Program-made: the position numbers and the translations under genes
Notes under the pieces: model-generated
Told to the model about the DNA's origin: nothing
Seen by the model: the letters and a program-made list of their open reading frames with translations, nothing else
Database searches by the model: none
Part shown: in pieces, positions 21,350-31,877 of the stretch
How positions within the stretch are numbered: position 1 is the stretch's first letter
Layout: each line of letters opens with the position of its first letter
Source of the DNA: Berberis thunbergii
Lineage: Eukaryota; Streptophyta; Magnoliopsida; Ranunculales; Berberidaceae
Length of the DNA stretch: 64,000 bases
Direction of reading: 5' to 3'
Assembly (NCBI GenBank): GCA_003290165.1
Contig: QNQO01000811.1
Span: 124,001 to 188,000, forward strand

Positions 21350-22120
21350 TTCCGATGAACTAGTCAAGTCTTCCTTTCTGTACCCAATGCTCGATTTCGT
21401 CTTTTAGATTGTAGCAGTCTTTGGTATCGTGCCCATGGTCCTTATGGAAGGAACAATATTTGCTTTTGTCTCTTCCTTCCAGATCTTCTCTCATCCTGAG
21501 TGGCCAGTTGATGTCGTCCCATTTTACTATGTGCTTTAGTATATTGGCTAGGCTTGTGTTTCAAGGATGTATATGGTTTGTGCATCTTCTAAATCACACT
21601 TGTTACTTGCTCGTGTCGGGGTCGTGCTGACTGCAACTTCTCAGACTCTCACTGGTTTGAATCGGTTCTTTTTTCATTCTTATGCTTCTTCGAATGAATG
21701 TTATCCTCCCGTGATCCGTCGTTTCTTATCCTCTCTTCCTTCATTTCTCGTTTCTTATAATGATTATCTTTTTTTCTGGTCATTTTTCCTCCTGGCGGTT
21801 TTCATCTCCTCAAGATAAAATGTGTTGTTAGGCTGTTTTCAATAAAACTGCCATGCCTTTGGAGGTTCCAGGTTGAAAGCATAAAAAGGGACCTCTCTTC
21901 AATTTGACGGTGAAAGTTGTGATGGCTATGTCGTCGCTGCATCAATCGATCGTCGTCAGTTCATTAGTGAAACGATTGACGTATTCTCATATTGTCTCTT
22001 TGGGCTTTTGTTTTATATGGAAGAGGCAATGTGGTCCTTTCCTCATCCGCCGGCTTTCGATGAATCTGGTGATAAAAGCGGTGGCTAACACTTAGAAAGA
22101 GTCTATTGACCTCGGTGGTA
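21350..22120 (-). pseudogene. Element A gag remains (capsid core and zinc-knuckle-like motif)
   Basis: Read on the minus strand, about 22110-21840 gives LATAFITRFIESRRMRKG, then CLFHIKQKPKETI, a stop, EYVNRFTNELTTID and DIAITTFTVKLKRGP. This is the usual Gypsy capsid pattern of a Q-x-x-x-E-x-I/L then Y-x-x-R-F block. At 21455-21413 it gives [18 protein letters not shown], the C-x2-H-x4-GH-x4-C-like knuckle of this group, followed by [13 protein letters not shown] and a stop. Capsid and knuckle are separated by frame changes, so the gene is dead. Element E at 60400-61450 carries the same domains. The gag location fixes the minus orientation of element A. Confidence 0.75.
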
Positions 22121-22875
22121 GGCTGTTGAACCAATCTATTGCTGTGGAAGTAAGACTAGTTGAAAATGTTCTACACAAGATCAACTCTGTGGTCTTCTTC
22201 AATGCCACCATGTGGTTGAAGTGTCTCAGGTGGTCTGTTGGGTAGAGACCACCATCATATACTTCGAACTTTGGCGGACTGAAGTTTTCGGCATGGGAGT
22301 TATCATGAGGGCATCGGAAAATGACGACTTGGTTAATTCCTACAATACATTGGGATCAGTGACCCCGATTCTGAACGAGATTTCACCAAGCTTCCCATCA
22401 CATTGTGGCCCTTGGAGGAGTTTATTGCTCTTGAGGTTTCTCTGTTGGAGTTTTGCTGAAACTTCGTCACTCCCTTGAGTTTGGTTGGTGAAGTTTTGCT
22501 AGGGCGGTGCCTGGAAAGGATCAATGGGCTGGATGCACTCCTGGGTATTGTTTCTAGCATCTTCGTCATGTAGTTCATCTAAACCATAAGCAAGTCTAAT
22601 CGAGGATCCGTGCCAACATCACTGAATGTCAAGTTGTCTGGGTTATTGCATGTTGTGGATCTTGATTGTCGGGTGCCATCGGCCCAGCGATTTGAGCTGC
22701 ATCTTGTTCGCAAGTTGCTTGTAATACATTGTCGCCAATAGGAGAGTATTATTATCGTCGCCTGGTTGAGGATTTGTAAGGTGTTTCATTCGTTCTGACA
22801 ACTTTTTGATTGTTTATCAGATTTTGGTGAACTTCGTCACTGTGGATCTTCTTTTTTATAAAGGAAACTTGTTGT

Positions 22876-22895
22876 TCCCCACAGATGACACCAAA
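22876..22895 (-). promoter_or_regulatory. Primer-binding-like sequence of element A
   Basis: On the minus strand TTTGGTGTCATCTGTGGGGA directly follows the LTR. The same position in element E reads TTTGGCATCGTCCGTGGGGA. Many plant Tat-type elements have TTTGGCGCCGTCTGTGGGGA here. I have not matched it to a particular tRNA. Confidence 0.6.
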
Positions 22896-22896
22896 C

Positions 22897-23126
22897 TAAT
22901 GCATCCAAAAATCATCCTCCTGTGAGTTTGACTTGCAAAACAAATATTAGACTACCAATAACCACCTTTTTGTTGGCCGAAGGCACTCCGATGCTTAATT
23001 CAACAACTTTATTTGAAAAATAAAGTAAATCTGGACTAAACTCAGTTAAAGTTGCATACCAGTGTCAAATGTTTCCTTTTTCTTTTATAATGGGTGCGGT
23101 TAATTCTTTGCGTGACTTAGACATGT
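22897..23126 (-). repeat. Right LTR of element A, first part
   Basis: Starts TAATGCATCC (ancestral TGATGC) and aligns with 8224-8450. It is cut at TGT (23124-23126) by the CACTA element and resumes after a second TGT at 30791-30793. Confidence 0.88.
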
Positions 23127-23493
23127 CACTACACTACACTACACTACACTACACATCCTCATTGACATCCTCATTGATAGCATTTGCTAATTGCATTTTA
23201 TACAATTGTCCTGTGAAAAGTCAAATTTTAATGACTTTGAAAATTAAAAACGTTGTCTAAAATGGCGGGCCTTTTGCACCCCAAATATTTAACTTAGCAC
23301 GACCCTTCTCGTCCCCTCTCCCTCTCCCCAAATATTTAACTAAACCTAAAAACATAACGACCTTTCTCCTCTCTTCCCTGCTAGATCTTCTTCTCCCTCT
23401 GCTGCAATCCCTCATTCTCGCCTTATTCTGCTCGCCTCTATTTGACTCTCTCTGCTTGCCAATGTCGACTGGAACAACATTGAAACCCTCACG

Positions 23494-24430
23494 ATGCAAA
23501 TCGCCTCCTCAACTTGTCACAAGCTTTCTAGGGTTCTAAACTATCCCTTCCTCACCAAACCACAACGCCTCCTCTTCTCTTTCACCGAACATCATCTCGA
23601 TCAATCTCCCTGGCACAATCACAAAAGCTTTTCTTATAAACTCTTTAATGTTCAAGGTTCAATTTCATATCTCTTTATTCGCATTTCATTTAATAATCTA
23701 AGTTTTTTGTTCGATTCAATGTGCTCCTTGCAAGAACGTTTGTGGTTGTGTGGATCAAGAACGTCGTCTCCGCTTTGTGTGATTTAATCTGAAGTGGTTT
23801 TGAAAGAAATTAATATGTAATGTGGAATCTTTGTGTACAGGAAGTAGTTATGGAACACAGTTGTTGGAGATTGCCAATGCTCTAAATCGAGGGTTTTATC
23901 AAATGATGCAAAGAGTTACTTTTGTTGCCGAAGCTGAAGCTATTGCCTCACAGGTTCTGCTTGTTCTTGCTCTATCTCCATGATTATGCATTTTCTTTCG
24001 AAATCTCTTGTGGAAGACTTTACTATGATCTGTTAGTGAGGAGCGAACTATATTGAGTTGTTGGAGTTAATTTTGGTTGCAGAAGCTGTGAAGAAGGTTT
24101 ATGACAAAATGTTTAAGTCAGTTGAAGGGAGAACCATGCTACCAAGCACATGGATGTGGTCGTTGATTGAAAAATGTGCGAAACCAGAAGACACAACTCT
24201 TCTATTTCAGTTGTTACAGAAAATAAGGACATTTGTGAGTTCTTTTCATTGTTTTTCCTGTTCCTTTATCAGAGTTAGGATTGGTAATTGTGGTGAACTG
24301 AAGGGTTTTGTTTTGATTATAGAGGTTTCGAATCTCCAGATACATACAAACTTCAATCCTATTCCATGGTTAAGAGTTGACGAGGCTTGTACTCGTGCAG
24401 GAGCCCTCCACATTGGTATTTGGGCTGTTA
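23494..24430 (+). pseudogene. Captured 5' part of an unidentified gene, four exons
   Basis: Exon 1 starts at an ATG (MQIASSTCHKLSRVLNYPFL) and ends at 23656 before GT. Exon 2 spans about 23841-23953 (SSYGTQLLEIANALNRGFYQ, then QRVTFVAEAEAIASQ). Exon 3 spans 24083-24234 (EAVKKVYDKMFKSVEGRTML, then PSTWMWSLIEKC). Exon 4 starts near 24323, with VDEACTRAGALHIG at about 24376-24417. Borders fit GT-AG introns. The first exon is Ser/Arg/His-rich with few acidic residues, compatible with an organelle-targeting leader. The helical tail suggests a helical-repeat protein, but I do not recognise the gene with confidence. A pyrimidine-rich leader (23260-23490) precedes the ATG, so promoter and 5' UTR may have been captured too. 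Confidence 0.5.
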
Positions 24431-24439
24431 GAGTCTTTG

Positions 24440-26350
24440 TTATGATTGACTAATCTTATTTGTTATCATCCAAATTTGTTTGTTTGATAGATTGAAGGGT
24501 GTACTGTATTTTTGTTCTAAAAAGTTGATATTACTTTTGTTTGTTTTCTTTTTGTTATAAAAAGTTGTATTTTTGATGAAGTTTGGATGGTTTTGGGGTG
24601 AATTTGGAGCAAAGTTGTGAGAATGAATGATGAAGAGTGCCTCCTTTCTTTGTTTCAGATTGAAAATTATTTTGGGCTTCATCCTTATTTCTCATTTTTG
24701 TTGCTGGATTTGATTTGGTAATGTATTGATTGAATAAAAAACAAGTTTTATAGGGTAATTTATGAATGATTGGTAGAATGTTGTTTAGATGATATCCATC
24801 TGAAGCGGTTCTTAAGTTAGATAAGTCAAATCGGAGATTGGATATGGAGAAAGAAGTCTTCTGAAAAAAGTCCTTGCAAAACAGAAAGCCCAGGATCAAT
24901 GTATTCTCATTCAGAACAATATTCTGATGGGTTATTACCAGTTCTACTTGCTTTTCATTACATACGATCTTATCCTATTTTCTATCTGAATCCTACACCG
25001 AACTATCTACTCAGACATTGGGTCTAAGATTTTGATGTAGGCATGTTTCACTACACATTGTTGTTATTATTTCCTTGTCCATCACTCAATCTTTTTAATT
25101 GATTTATATTCTTGTTGTTTACTTACTTCAGTACTCTGTAGTTTTCACTTGGTAGTACTTAGTTGCCGTCTATGCATATGTCGGAAGGAATTACTCAACC
25201 ATTAGAGAAATTAAATTTTTTTCTCCCTTCAATGGGTTTTCAAGTAGGGTTATATGGCTTCTGCCAATGAAGTGGTTTTGAGAGGATGTAGTGTATCTGT
25301 GCCAGTTTCTATGCATTCGACTTGTATAAAAGTAAAACTTTGAAAAAGTAGATGTAAAGTAGTCATTAATACAATAATACTACTTTCCATTGAAAAAGTA
25401 TCCTGCACAAGTTGTAGTAATCATGCAATATGAAATAGGCTCACACTCTCCTGAAATCCTGTTCTTATTTTCCACCTGATTTCACTGAAGAAATAGATGG
25501 CATGTTATTGTCTTCATGATACCTTCTTTTAGTTCTGTAGTAAATTTGTATCAAGTTGGTTCCTTTTTAATGGAAGGGGTATTTAATATAAGCACATCTG
25601 GAAAGAAAGTAAGATTCACTTTTGAAATGTATCAAGTTTGAATCTGTAGAGATGCCAAATGTATTATTTCAAGTAAATTGCATTTCACGAATCATGCATT
25701 TTGATTGTGTTTATCTGAAGAATCATGAGAGTCACATGATTTTGAGGGAAGTATATTGATTGAAACAAAGTGGGAAATATGCTTGTTGTTTCCATGTCTC
25801 TCCTAAGATCAATGCGTTCTTTCTTCTATAGATTGGATTACAAAGTTTGTATTCAAATATAAACGTTTGAGATAGAATACTAGTCTCAAAACCATTTTTT
25901 TTATGAAGTTTCATTGTATTCGCACAAAAGAAAGATACATGCCCCAAGTATCTTCGCTTAAAGTATGTCTATGATAGTTGACCAGTTGGATTTGTGTGTC
26001 ATGGTTGTCAACTCTTTGGTAGGCTGTCATTAGTAAGTTTAGAATTTTTATCATCTTGGGTGAACCGGTTGATATTTTGAGGTTTTGAGTTCAACAAATG
26101 TTTCTTCAAAGCAATTTTGCTAGAGGTTTTGATTTCAACAAATCTTTCCATAGGAACAATTTTATCTGTGAAAATTTAAAATAGAATTGGGTATAACTTT
26201 GTCCCCACGCTGGACTTATTTTCTTCTTCTCGGGAGTGTCATTTAAGGTAAGATCCTCATAGTGGAGAACTTGAAGAAAATAGGAGCTCAAATCCCTAAT
26301 CTTAGTGTACTCTGTACATATTCTTATCTTATCATCGCTGATGTCTTACT
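24440..26350. other. CACTA interior without recognisable exons
   Basis: AT-rich sequence of intron character. No frame longer than about 110 codons and none with a domain. Confidence 0.5.
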
Positions 26351-26356
26351 TTTCAG

Positions 26357-27050
26357 GCTACATTCAAGATTACATTGGAAGTGCCTTCCGAACTAATGGC
26401 TTTGTCTAATATGCCTGTTGTTGAGGAAAAGCGTAATGGCCACCTCAAGACAGTTTCATATCAAGAATCGCCAATTATGTCAATTTATTTGGTGGCTGTT
26501 GTATTTGGTTTGTTTGATTATGTTGAAGATCAAACATCTGATGGTATTGAGAAATATTCCTTTTATTGTCTCCTTAATTAGGTACACCATCAGTAGTAGC
26601 ACATTCTTACCTTGAGCCTATGTTTCAGGGGTTAAGGTTCGGGTATACTGTCCGATGAACAAAGTGAATCAAAGAAATTTTGCCCCAGATGTTGCGGTAA
26701 AGACTCAGTATATATAAAGAGTAAGTTCTCTTTGTTATACCCATCATCATCACATCATTTCTCTGGCAACAGATTAAATTTGAGTTTGAATCAGACTTAT
26801 AATATTATTTTAATCTCTGTTACTGAGAAAATTCAAGTCTCTTCGAGTGAGTATGATGCATCTTTGGCAATCTTATTTTTCATTCAAATTTATTCAGATT
26901 TTGTGCTACTCCATATACACTACCAAAACTGGACATGTTTGCCATCCCTGATTTGCTGCTAGGGCTATGGAGAACTATGGTCCTGTTACATATCATGAAA
27001 CGGCTTTGCTATACGATGATAAACACTCTTCAGCTGCTAACAAACAATGG
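26357..27050 (+). pseudogene. Captured M1 aminopeptidase fragment (APM1-like)
   Basis: Exon at 26357-26543 reads ATFKITLEVPSELMALSNMP, then VSYQESPIMSIYLVAVVFGL and FDYVEDQTSDG, bounded by AG and GT. The next exon (26629 to about 26706) reads GVKVRVYCPMNKVNQRNFAP then DVAVKT. The third (about 26911-27050) contains LPKLDMFAIPD, a GAMENYG block and ETALLYDDKHSSAANKQ, with a small indel between. These match the N-terminal beta domain and the GAMEN exopeptidase motif of plant puromycin-sensitive-type M1 aminopeptidases. The HExxH zinc site, which should follow soon after, is absent. This is an internal fragment of perhaps 120 codons from a protein of roughly 880 residues, not a gene. The exon order and introns of a genomic source are kept, so capture was at DNA level. 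Confidence 0.85.
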
Positions 27051-28513
27051 GCAATACAAATATGATGCAAATTTTCATTCGCGTATAACACTCATCTTAT
27101 TAAGGTCCAATCAAAAGCATTTTTAGTTCTTTCACCTAGCAACTTTTCTTTTCTTTTCTTCAGGTTGCAATTGGTGGTGCAAACAAGCTGTTTTTGCATG
27201 GTTTTTTTCTTCAAGCCATACGTTACTTTCTTAGAAATAAAACTTCATTTTCCAAATAAGCTAGAAGAAGACTTCCCTTCAACATTGATGTCAAGCATAT
27301 ATACATTAAAGTCAAGTATATATGGGCATATACCATACCATAAGTTGCTGCCTCCAAGTGTTTGTTGCACTTGCATTGGAGATCAATGGGACTAGAAGGC
27401 TAGGAGTAGATTTCCAATATTCTCACTATTTGGTGATGTAGGATTGTAGGGAATTGTTTTGTAAATGTTTTATTTTGGTATAAGTTGAGCTAATAATAAT
27501 TCTTATAGTTTTAGCTCAAAAAATGCTTGAGCTAGATTTTAAGCTTGTGCATGTCTTGATTGATTTTGAAATATGAAACAGGTCCCCTTTTCTAAAACCC
27601 AAGCACCAGAATTGACGAAATTGATGATATCGAATGTGACAAGTTGTTAAAATGTATAAATGAACATGAACTGAATTGTGTTGTAAAAATGAATTCAACT
27701 CTTCAACTCTACAATGCCCTAGGTTTTTTACTACATAGATCTGACATTTCTCTTATTTAATTTGCAGTGGTTATCATCGGTTCAAGCGGTATTGCCATTT
27801 TCTTTGTGGAAAATTCAGCTCTAGTCATCGGATCATAGAGAAAGTTGAACATTATTTCCTTGGAAGTTATCCAAATTGAGCTAAATTAGATCTCATGCAC
27901 TAAATATCGTGTTGTTAACTAGATGAATCTATCAGGATGATTGTTGGAGCACACTTGAAGAGTGTTGTACAATTGTTTGGGATTTTACTAACTTTTGCTT
28001 CCATTCCTACTTCTCGTACATGGATGAACTAAGTGAAAAGGTTCATGAGGATCAACATTTTGCTAAACTGCATGAATTTGTTTAATTGTTTTTTCATTTT
28101 TGTTGCTAAAACGTACGAATTTAAGGAGTTGTCCTATCTAATCACATTTCGCTAAAAAATGTTTTCTGCTGATTGTGTTCAATCATCCTTAATGCATGCT
28201 CTGTCTGAATTTGTTTTGCAACAGTGAAGAAGAGGAGACAAGTCACATTGTCACAGTGGTGTTCTCAAATGAAGTAACAGTTCATTGAAGTACTAGTTCT
28301 ATGACACTTTAGACCCAATGGGATTTTTTAGACGTTAGTTTCTTATTGAAAGTTGAATGGAATCTCAAGCTTTGTGTTTGAAATTTGCAGCATAGATTTT
28401 ATGGAGAGTCATTGTCGTTTTAAAAATCTTACAAGTCTACAAAGACATTTGGGTACTTGAACTCTCAACAAGCATTAGCTGAATTGCTTTAAATTAGTAC
28501 TTTTATTGGCTAG
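27051..28513. other. CACTA interior between captured fragments
   Basis: No exon I can assign. The sequence has intron-like composition and may hold unrecognised flanks of the two captured genes. Confidence 0.4.
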
Positions 28514-28821
28514 GATGCAAGCTTGAATTGCTATAATGTGATAAAGGGGAGTTGGGATGAATTGCAAGCATTGTCAGCCCAAAAGGAAGGGTTAGCTCAA
28601 ACCAGCAAAACTTTCAGGACTTGCAAGTAAGTCTCCAAATCAGTGTGATTTCAACTGTTTAGTATAATTGATAATGCTAATTTTTTTTCCACTGTAGTGA
28701 CCTTCGATATGCAAATTCAGCACAAGACTGGTTATGGACTGCTTTTATATACATGTCGTTGGTGAATTATCCGATGGAAGCCAACTTCATGAAGCATTTG
28801 CCAACACACCCTGTGAAAGAG
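28514..28821 (+). pseudogene. Captured Pro-X carboxypeptidase fragment (S28 peptidase)
   Basis: Exon at 28514-28626 gives DASLNCYNVIKGSWDELQAL then SAQKEGLAQTSKTFRTCK. After a GT-AG intron, the exon at 28698-28821 gives DLRYANSAQDWLWTAFIYMS, then LVNYPMEANFMKHLPTHPVK. This is the middle segment of plant lysosomal Pro-X carboxypeptidase-like proteins (family S28). The WL-x-EAF and VNYPTEANFM-type stretch is diagnostic. The catalytic Ser, Asp and His are not included. Both exons are open and the splice borders intact, so the pieces could still be spliced into a transcript, but the fragment alone cannot be an enzyme. Confidence 0.85.
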
Positions 28822-29401
28822 GTAAACTCTTTAATGCACAATGGGAGCATAAATGCATTGTAACCTAATGAAAATATCCATATCACAGGGTTCTAGCGGT
28901 GAGTTCAACTTTCTATAATCTAATGAAAATGTCCTCATCACATCAAGTATGTTGAACCTGCCATTAACTAATACTTTTATTGTCTTCTTAATATATTTTC
29001 CCGACGTGACAATAGAGTTCGTCAACACATGTTCCTAGCTTTTTTAAGATAGTAACATTGCGCTCCAATTGTTATCATCCTACGTATATGGTTGGATTCT
29101 ATTTACTATTATGATCATGAAGAACCATGTATTGACTTATTTTTTATTCTATGTACTGTGTTGATGAGACTTATTTTGTAAGAACCGTGTATTGACAGTT
29201 GGACTTTTATATACATAGTTGGATTTTATTTACTATTGAACTTTTATACAGTTGGATTTTTATTTACTATTGCACTTTTTAATAGCTGATACAGATTGCA
29301 AATGATACGTAAAGCTTTTTAATAGCAGACTGTAAAAGAAAGTACAATAGTTTGCAAACTATATAACAACATTTTCTAAACGCTACTAAAGGGGTTACAA
29401 T

Positions 29402-30563
29402 TAGGGGTGGGTACGGTTCGGTTCCAAATTTTGAGGAAACTAACTCAAATCGTTTAAAATTTTAACGGTTCCGATTCGGATCGATTCCTCTATTTTGAAC
29501 GTGGAATCGAACCTAACTCGAATCGTTTACAACGGTTCGGTTCCTGTATTATATATCTCCAAAAATATTAATAGGCCACACTGCCACGGATTTGTGCAAT
29601 GTATTGCCATATATGGATCCAAAATCATGCAATTCAGCATACAAAATTCAGTAATTCAATTTCAGCATGCAAAATCAGCACTTATTGATATGGATTAATA
29701 TTTAAGACACATTGATATATTGGGATGTCCATGTGCGATGATATCAAGCCCTGAAGCAGCAAATAATCTTTTCAGCAAAGATTGTGTTAGTGAGTCAAAC
29801 TCATTTGTTCAAGCCAACATATCCACCAAGTAAAGAGAAGATGAACAGATTTTCATCAAGGTGATTATCAACAAGGCAACAAAAAGCATTCAAACGGTGA
29901 AAGGGATCTCAACAGTCAACAAGTTTAAATAAGATTAGAAAATCATATCTAATCAACAAGTTTAAACGGTGAAAGGGATCTCAACAGACACATACATGAT
30001 ACGACTGAACTAACTTGACACACTTGAGACGAGAATCAGATCTTGAGAAAATCATGTCTGATACTAGGGGTGTTAGAAAATCCAGATCTTGAGCGTTGTC
30101 GTCGACTCGTCGTGCTCTGCCTCTGTCTGCTCACTACTAGTGGAGAATGAGAGAGAATCAGAGATCGTCACTGCTTGTGCTCTGCATCTACTTGTGGAGA
30201 ATGAGAATGAGAGAGACCGAGAATGAGATCGTCGATATCGTGCTCTGCTTGTGGAGAATGAGAGAGACCGAAGCGGCGAGGCTTGTGGAGAATTGAGAGA
30301 GACCGAGGCTTGGGCGAAGCTTGCTGCTTGTGTAGAAATGAGAGAAGAGAACTCAGAATTCTATCGAGTGTCGAGTCTGTGTAATCGGATCGAAACCGAA
30401 CCGTTTGAAAAAAATTTAGGAATCGGAACTGAATCGTTTAAGAATGGTTCTGGAACTGAACCGAATCGTTTCACAATTTTAAAAATCAAAATCGAACCGT
30501 TTGGAGTAAAATGGTCCGGTTTTGTTTGGATCCGCGGTTCCTGAACCCGTTTGTCCACCCCCA
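29402..30563. mobile_element. hAT-type non-autonomous element, 1162 bp, inserted in the CACTA element
   Basis: Ends are TAGGGGTGGGTACGG and, in complement, TGGGGGTGGACAAACGG. They are flanked by a perfect 8-base duplication GTTACAAT (29394-29401 and 30564-30571), the length expected for hAT elements. Both subterminal regions are full of AACCG/CGGTT boxes (GGTTCGGTTCC, ATCGAACCGTTTGG). The middle has a minisatellite of GTGGAGAATGAGAGAGACCG-like units (30140-30320). No transposase. A 97-codon frame at 30251-30544 lies in the minisatellite and right end and is not a gene. Confidence 0.92.
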
Positions 30564-30571
30564 GTTACAAT

Positions 30572-30790
30572 AGCGTAAAAAGTATATAATGACATTTTAT
30601 AAATGCTATTATAGGATTTATCACAACATTCCAAAAATGCTATTAAAAGAACATTTTTAATAGCGTTCCAAAAATGCTATCACATAGCCAAACTTTTAAT
30701 AGCGTGGGTTGACACAGAGTGTCTGACAATGCTATCGTATCCAGTTATAGCAGTTTTGGCATGCTATAAATGCGGATTTGTGGTGTAGTG
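30572..30790. repeat. Right subterminal region of the CACTA element
   Basis: Repeated short motifs in both orientations: AATAGCGT, TTCCAAAAATGCTAT, TTTTAATAGCG, ATGCTATAAATGCGG. It ends TTTGTGGTGTAGTG. Arrays of such 10-12 base motifs near the ends are where CACTA transposases bind. Confidence 0.75.
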
Positions 30791-30793
30791 TGT

Positions 30794-31102
30794 GAGGTGC
30801 AACATATCAAGGAGATGTTTCTCATAATACTCTTTGATGGAGATGCATTCGTGGAAGCGTAACTCCCCCCACAATTCTTTTTTGTGCAACGTTCCTCTTC
30901 TTTATGAGAGAACTCATGTCGGGTCTAGATTCGGGCTTTGATTATATCTTCTTGTAGTGGGCCTTGTCTAGGCCTCTATGGTTGGCTTTAACTTTCTTGG
31001 GTTTTATGAGCTAGCCTAATAGATGGGACGTCAGCTCCTCGCGATTGATGTTTTCTACCATGTGTATAGCCGCGATGATCGGTCTATTTTTATGTATCAT
31101 CA
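30794..31102 (-). repeat. Right LTR of element A, second part
   Basis: Resumes with GAGGTGCAACATATCAAGGA and aligns with 8456-8755, ending TATGTATCATCA. Together the two parts (230 plus 309 bases) match the 532-base left LTR. Confidence 0.88.
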
Positions 31103-31329
31103 GAATACACGTGTATCTTTCAACTATCGAATCGCTTCGCTTGAGAGAGAACAACAATGATAAAATGCAAAGCCCTAGGCTAGAAACCAATTCGATTGAT
31201 CGATGAACATGCAAGCAAGGAAGCGATGAAGGGACAGAGAGAGGGGGAAGTGAAGAGGCGACGTCTTGAAAAAGAGATTGTGCTGTCTTGGTGAAGAAGG
31301 GGATAAAATTCTGTAACCCCCAATTAAGA

Positions 31330-31640
31330 CACGTGTATGGTGTTATAAAATCGGGTTGGAACTGAACCGTTTGAATTCACATATTTGAAACCGAACTCGA
31401 ACCGTTCTACAATAAATCTGGACCGTTTATTAATATACACAATAAAAAAAAGGACAGTTTAAGTTAGAGGGAAGCTTAGGTTGGTTCAATGAGGCCCTCC
31501 GATTGGAGTTTTCCGAAAAAACCCGTTGTGCAAGCAGAAAGTGTTCTGGATTCATTCCTCTATGGTTGGCTCGAGAGCAAAACAAGCTGGTTCGATTTTG
31601 ATCCACGATTCCTGGACCCGTTTTACGCATGTACCCCTAG
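31330..31640. repeat. Right-end fragment of another hAT-type element
   Basis: Carries GAACTGAACCGTTTGAATTC, CGAACCGTTCTAC and ends GACCCGTTTTACGCATGTACC then CCTAG, much like the right end of the element at 29402. I could not find its left end or an 8-base duplication, so it is a partial copy. Confidence 0.45.
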
Positions 31641-31877
31641 ATTTGACTATTCTGCAAGTACAAAAGCAATGATTCTTCTCTGACTTCTTAAAACTCATAA
31701 AAGTGAATATACTTTATCAAACCCTTCGCCACATTTTTAAGATTGTCTAACCTGGTTGTCAAAAACCAGATTGATAGCATCCATCAAATACAAAACATGA
31801 AATTATTCAAATCTTGTCTCAACCTCAGTGCTTGGTTGAAGTACCCTTATGCCCTCATGAGTTTGACAGAAATCTAC

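Larger units (their letters stand above)
23127..30790 (+). mobile_element. 7.66-kb CACTA element carrying host gene fragments
   Basis: The left tip is CACTACAC extended to five CACTA units, and the right tip ends GGTGTAGTG; the 3-base duplication TGT flanks both ends. The unoccupied site is confirmed by the other LTR of element A, which reads GACTTAACCATGTGAGG without interruption. The right 220 bases hold repeated subterminal motifs (TTTTAATAGCG, AATGCTAT). The left end has a direct repeat CATCCTCATTGA. No transposase is visible. The interior holds plus-strand exons with GT-AG borders of an unidentified gene (23494), an M1 aminopeptidase (26357) and a Pro-X carboxypeptidase (28514). A 1162-bp hAT-type element sits near its right end. 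This is a gene-capturing, Pack-type CACTA element. Confidence 0.87.
8224..31102 (-). mobile_element. Element A: Ty3/Gypsy retrotransposon (Tat/Grande-like), minus strand, heavily nested
   Basis: The two LTRs lie at 8224-8755 and 22897-31102; the second is split by a CACTA element. Orientation is minus because the gag remains (21350-22120) and the primer-binding-like sequence (22876-22895) sit beside the right LTR. In element order the interior holds gag, a 30-base repeat, a 70-bp minisatellite interrupted by element B, and a long decayed ORF on the opposite strand (9076-11484). No protease, reverse transcriptase or integrase is recognisable, so it is a non-autonomous or internally deleted copy. 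Flanks ATATA (8219-8223) and GAATA (31103-31107) match at only three of five bases, so the target duplication is unproven. Tat-lineage elements are known for long 3' regions with tandem repeats and extra ORFs; that assignment is inference. Confidence 0.75.

Noticed and set aside
28831..29028. Short minus-strand ORF near the Pro-X carboxypeptidase exons
   Set aside because: No domain; the region has a short diverged duplication (CTAATGAAAATATCC and CTAATGAAAATGTCC) that explains its pattern.
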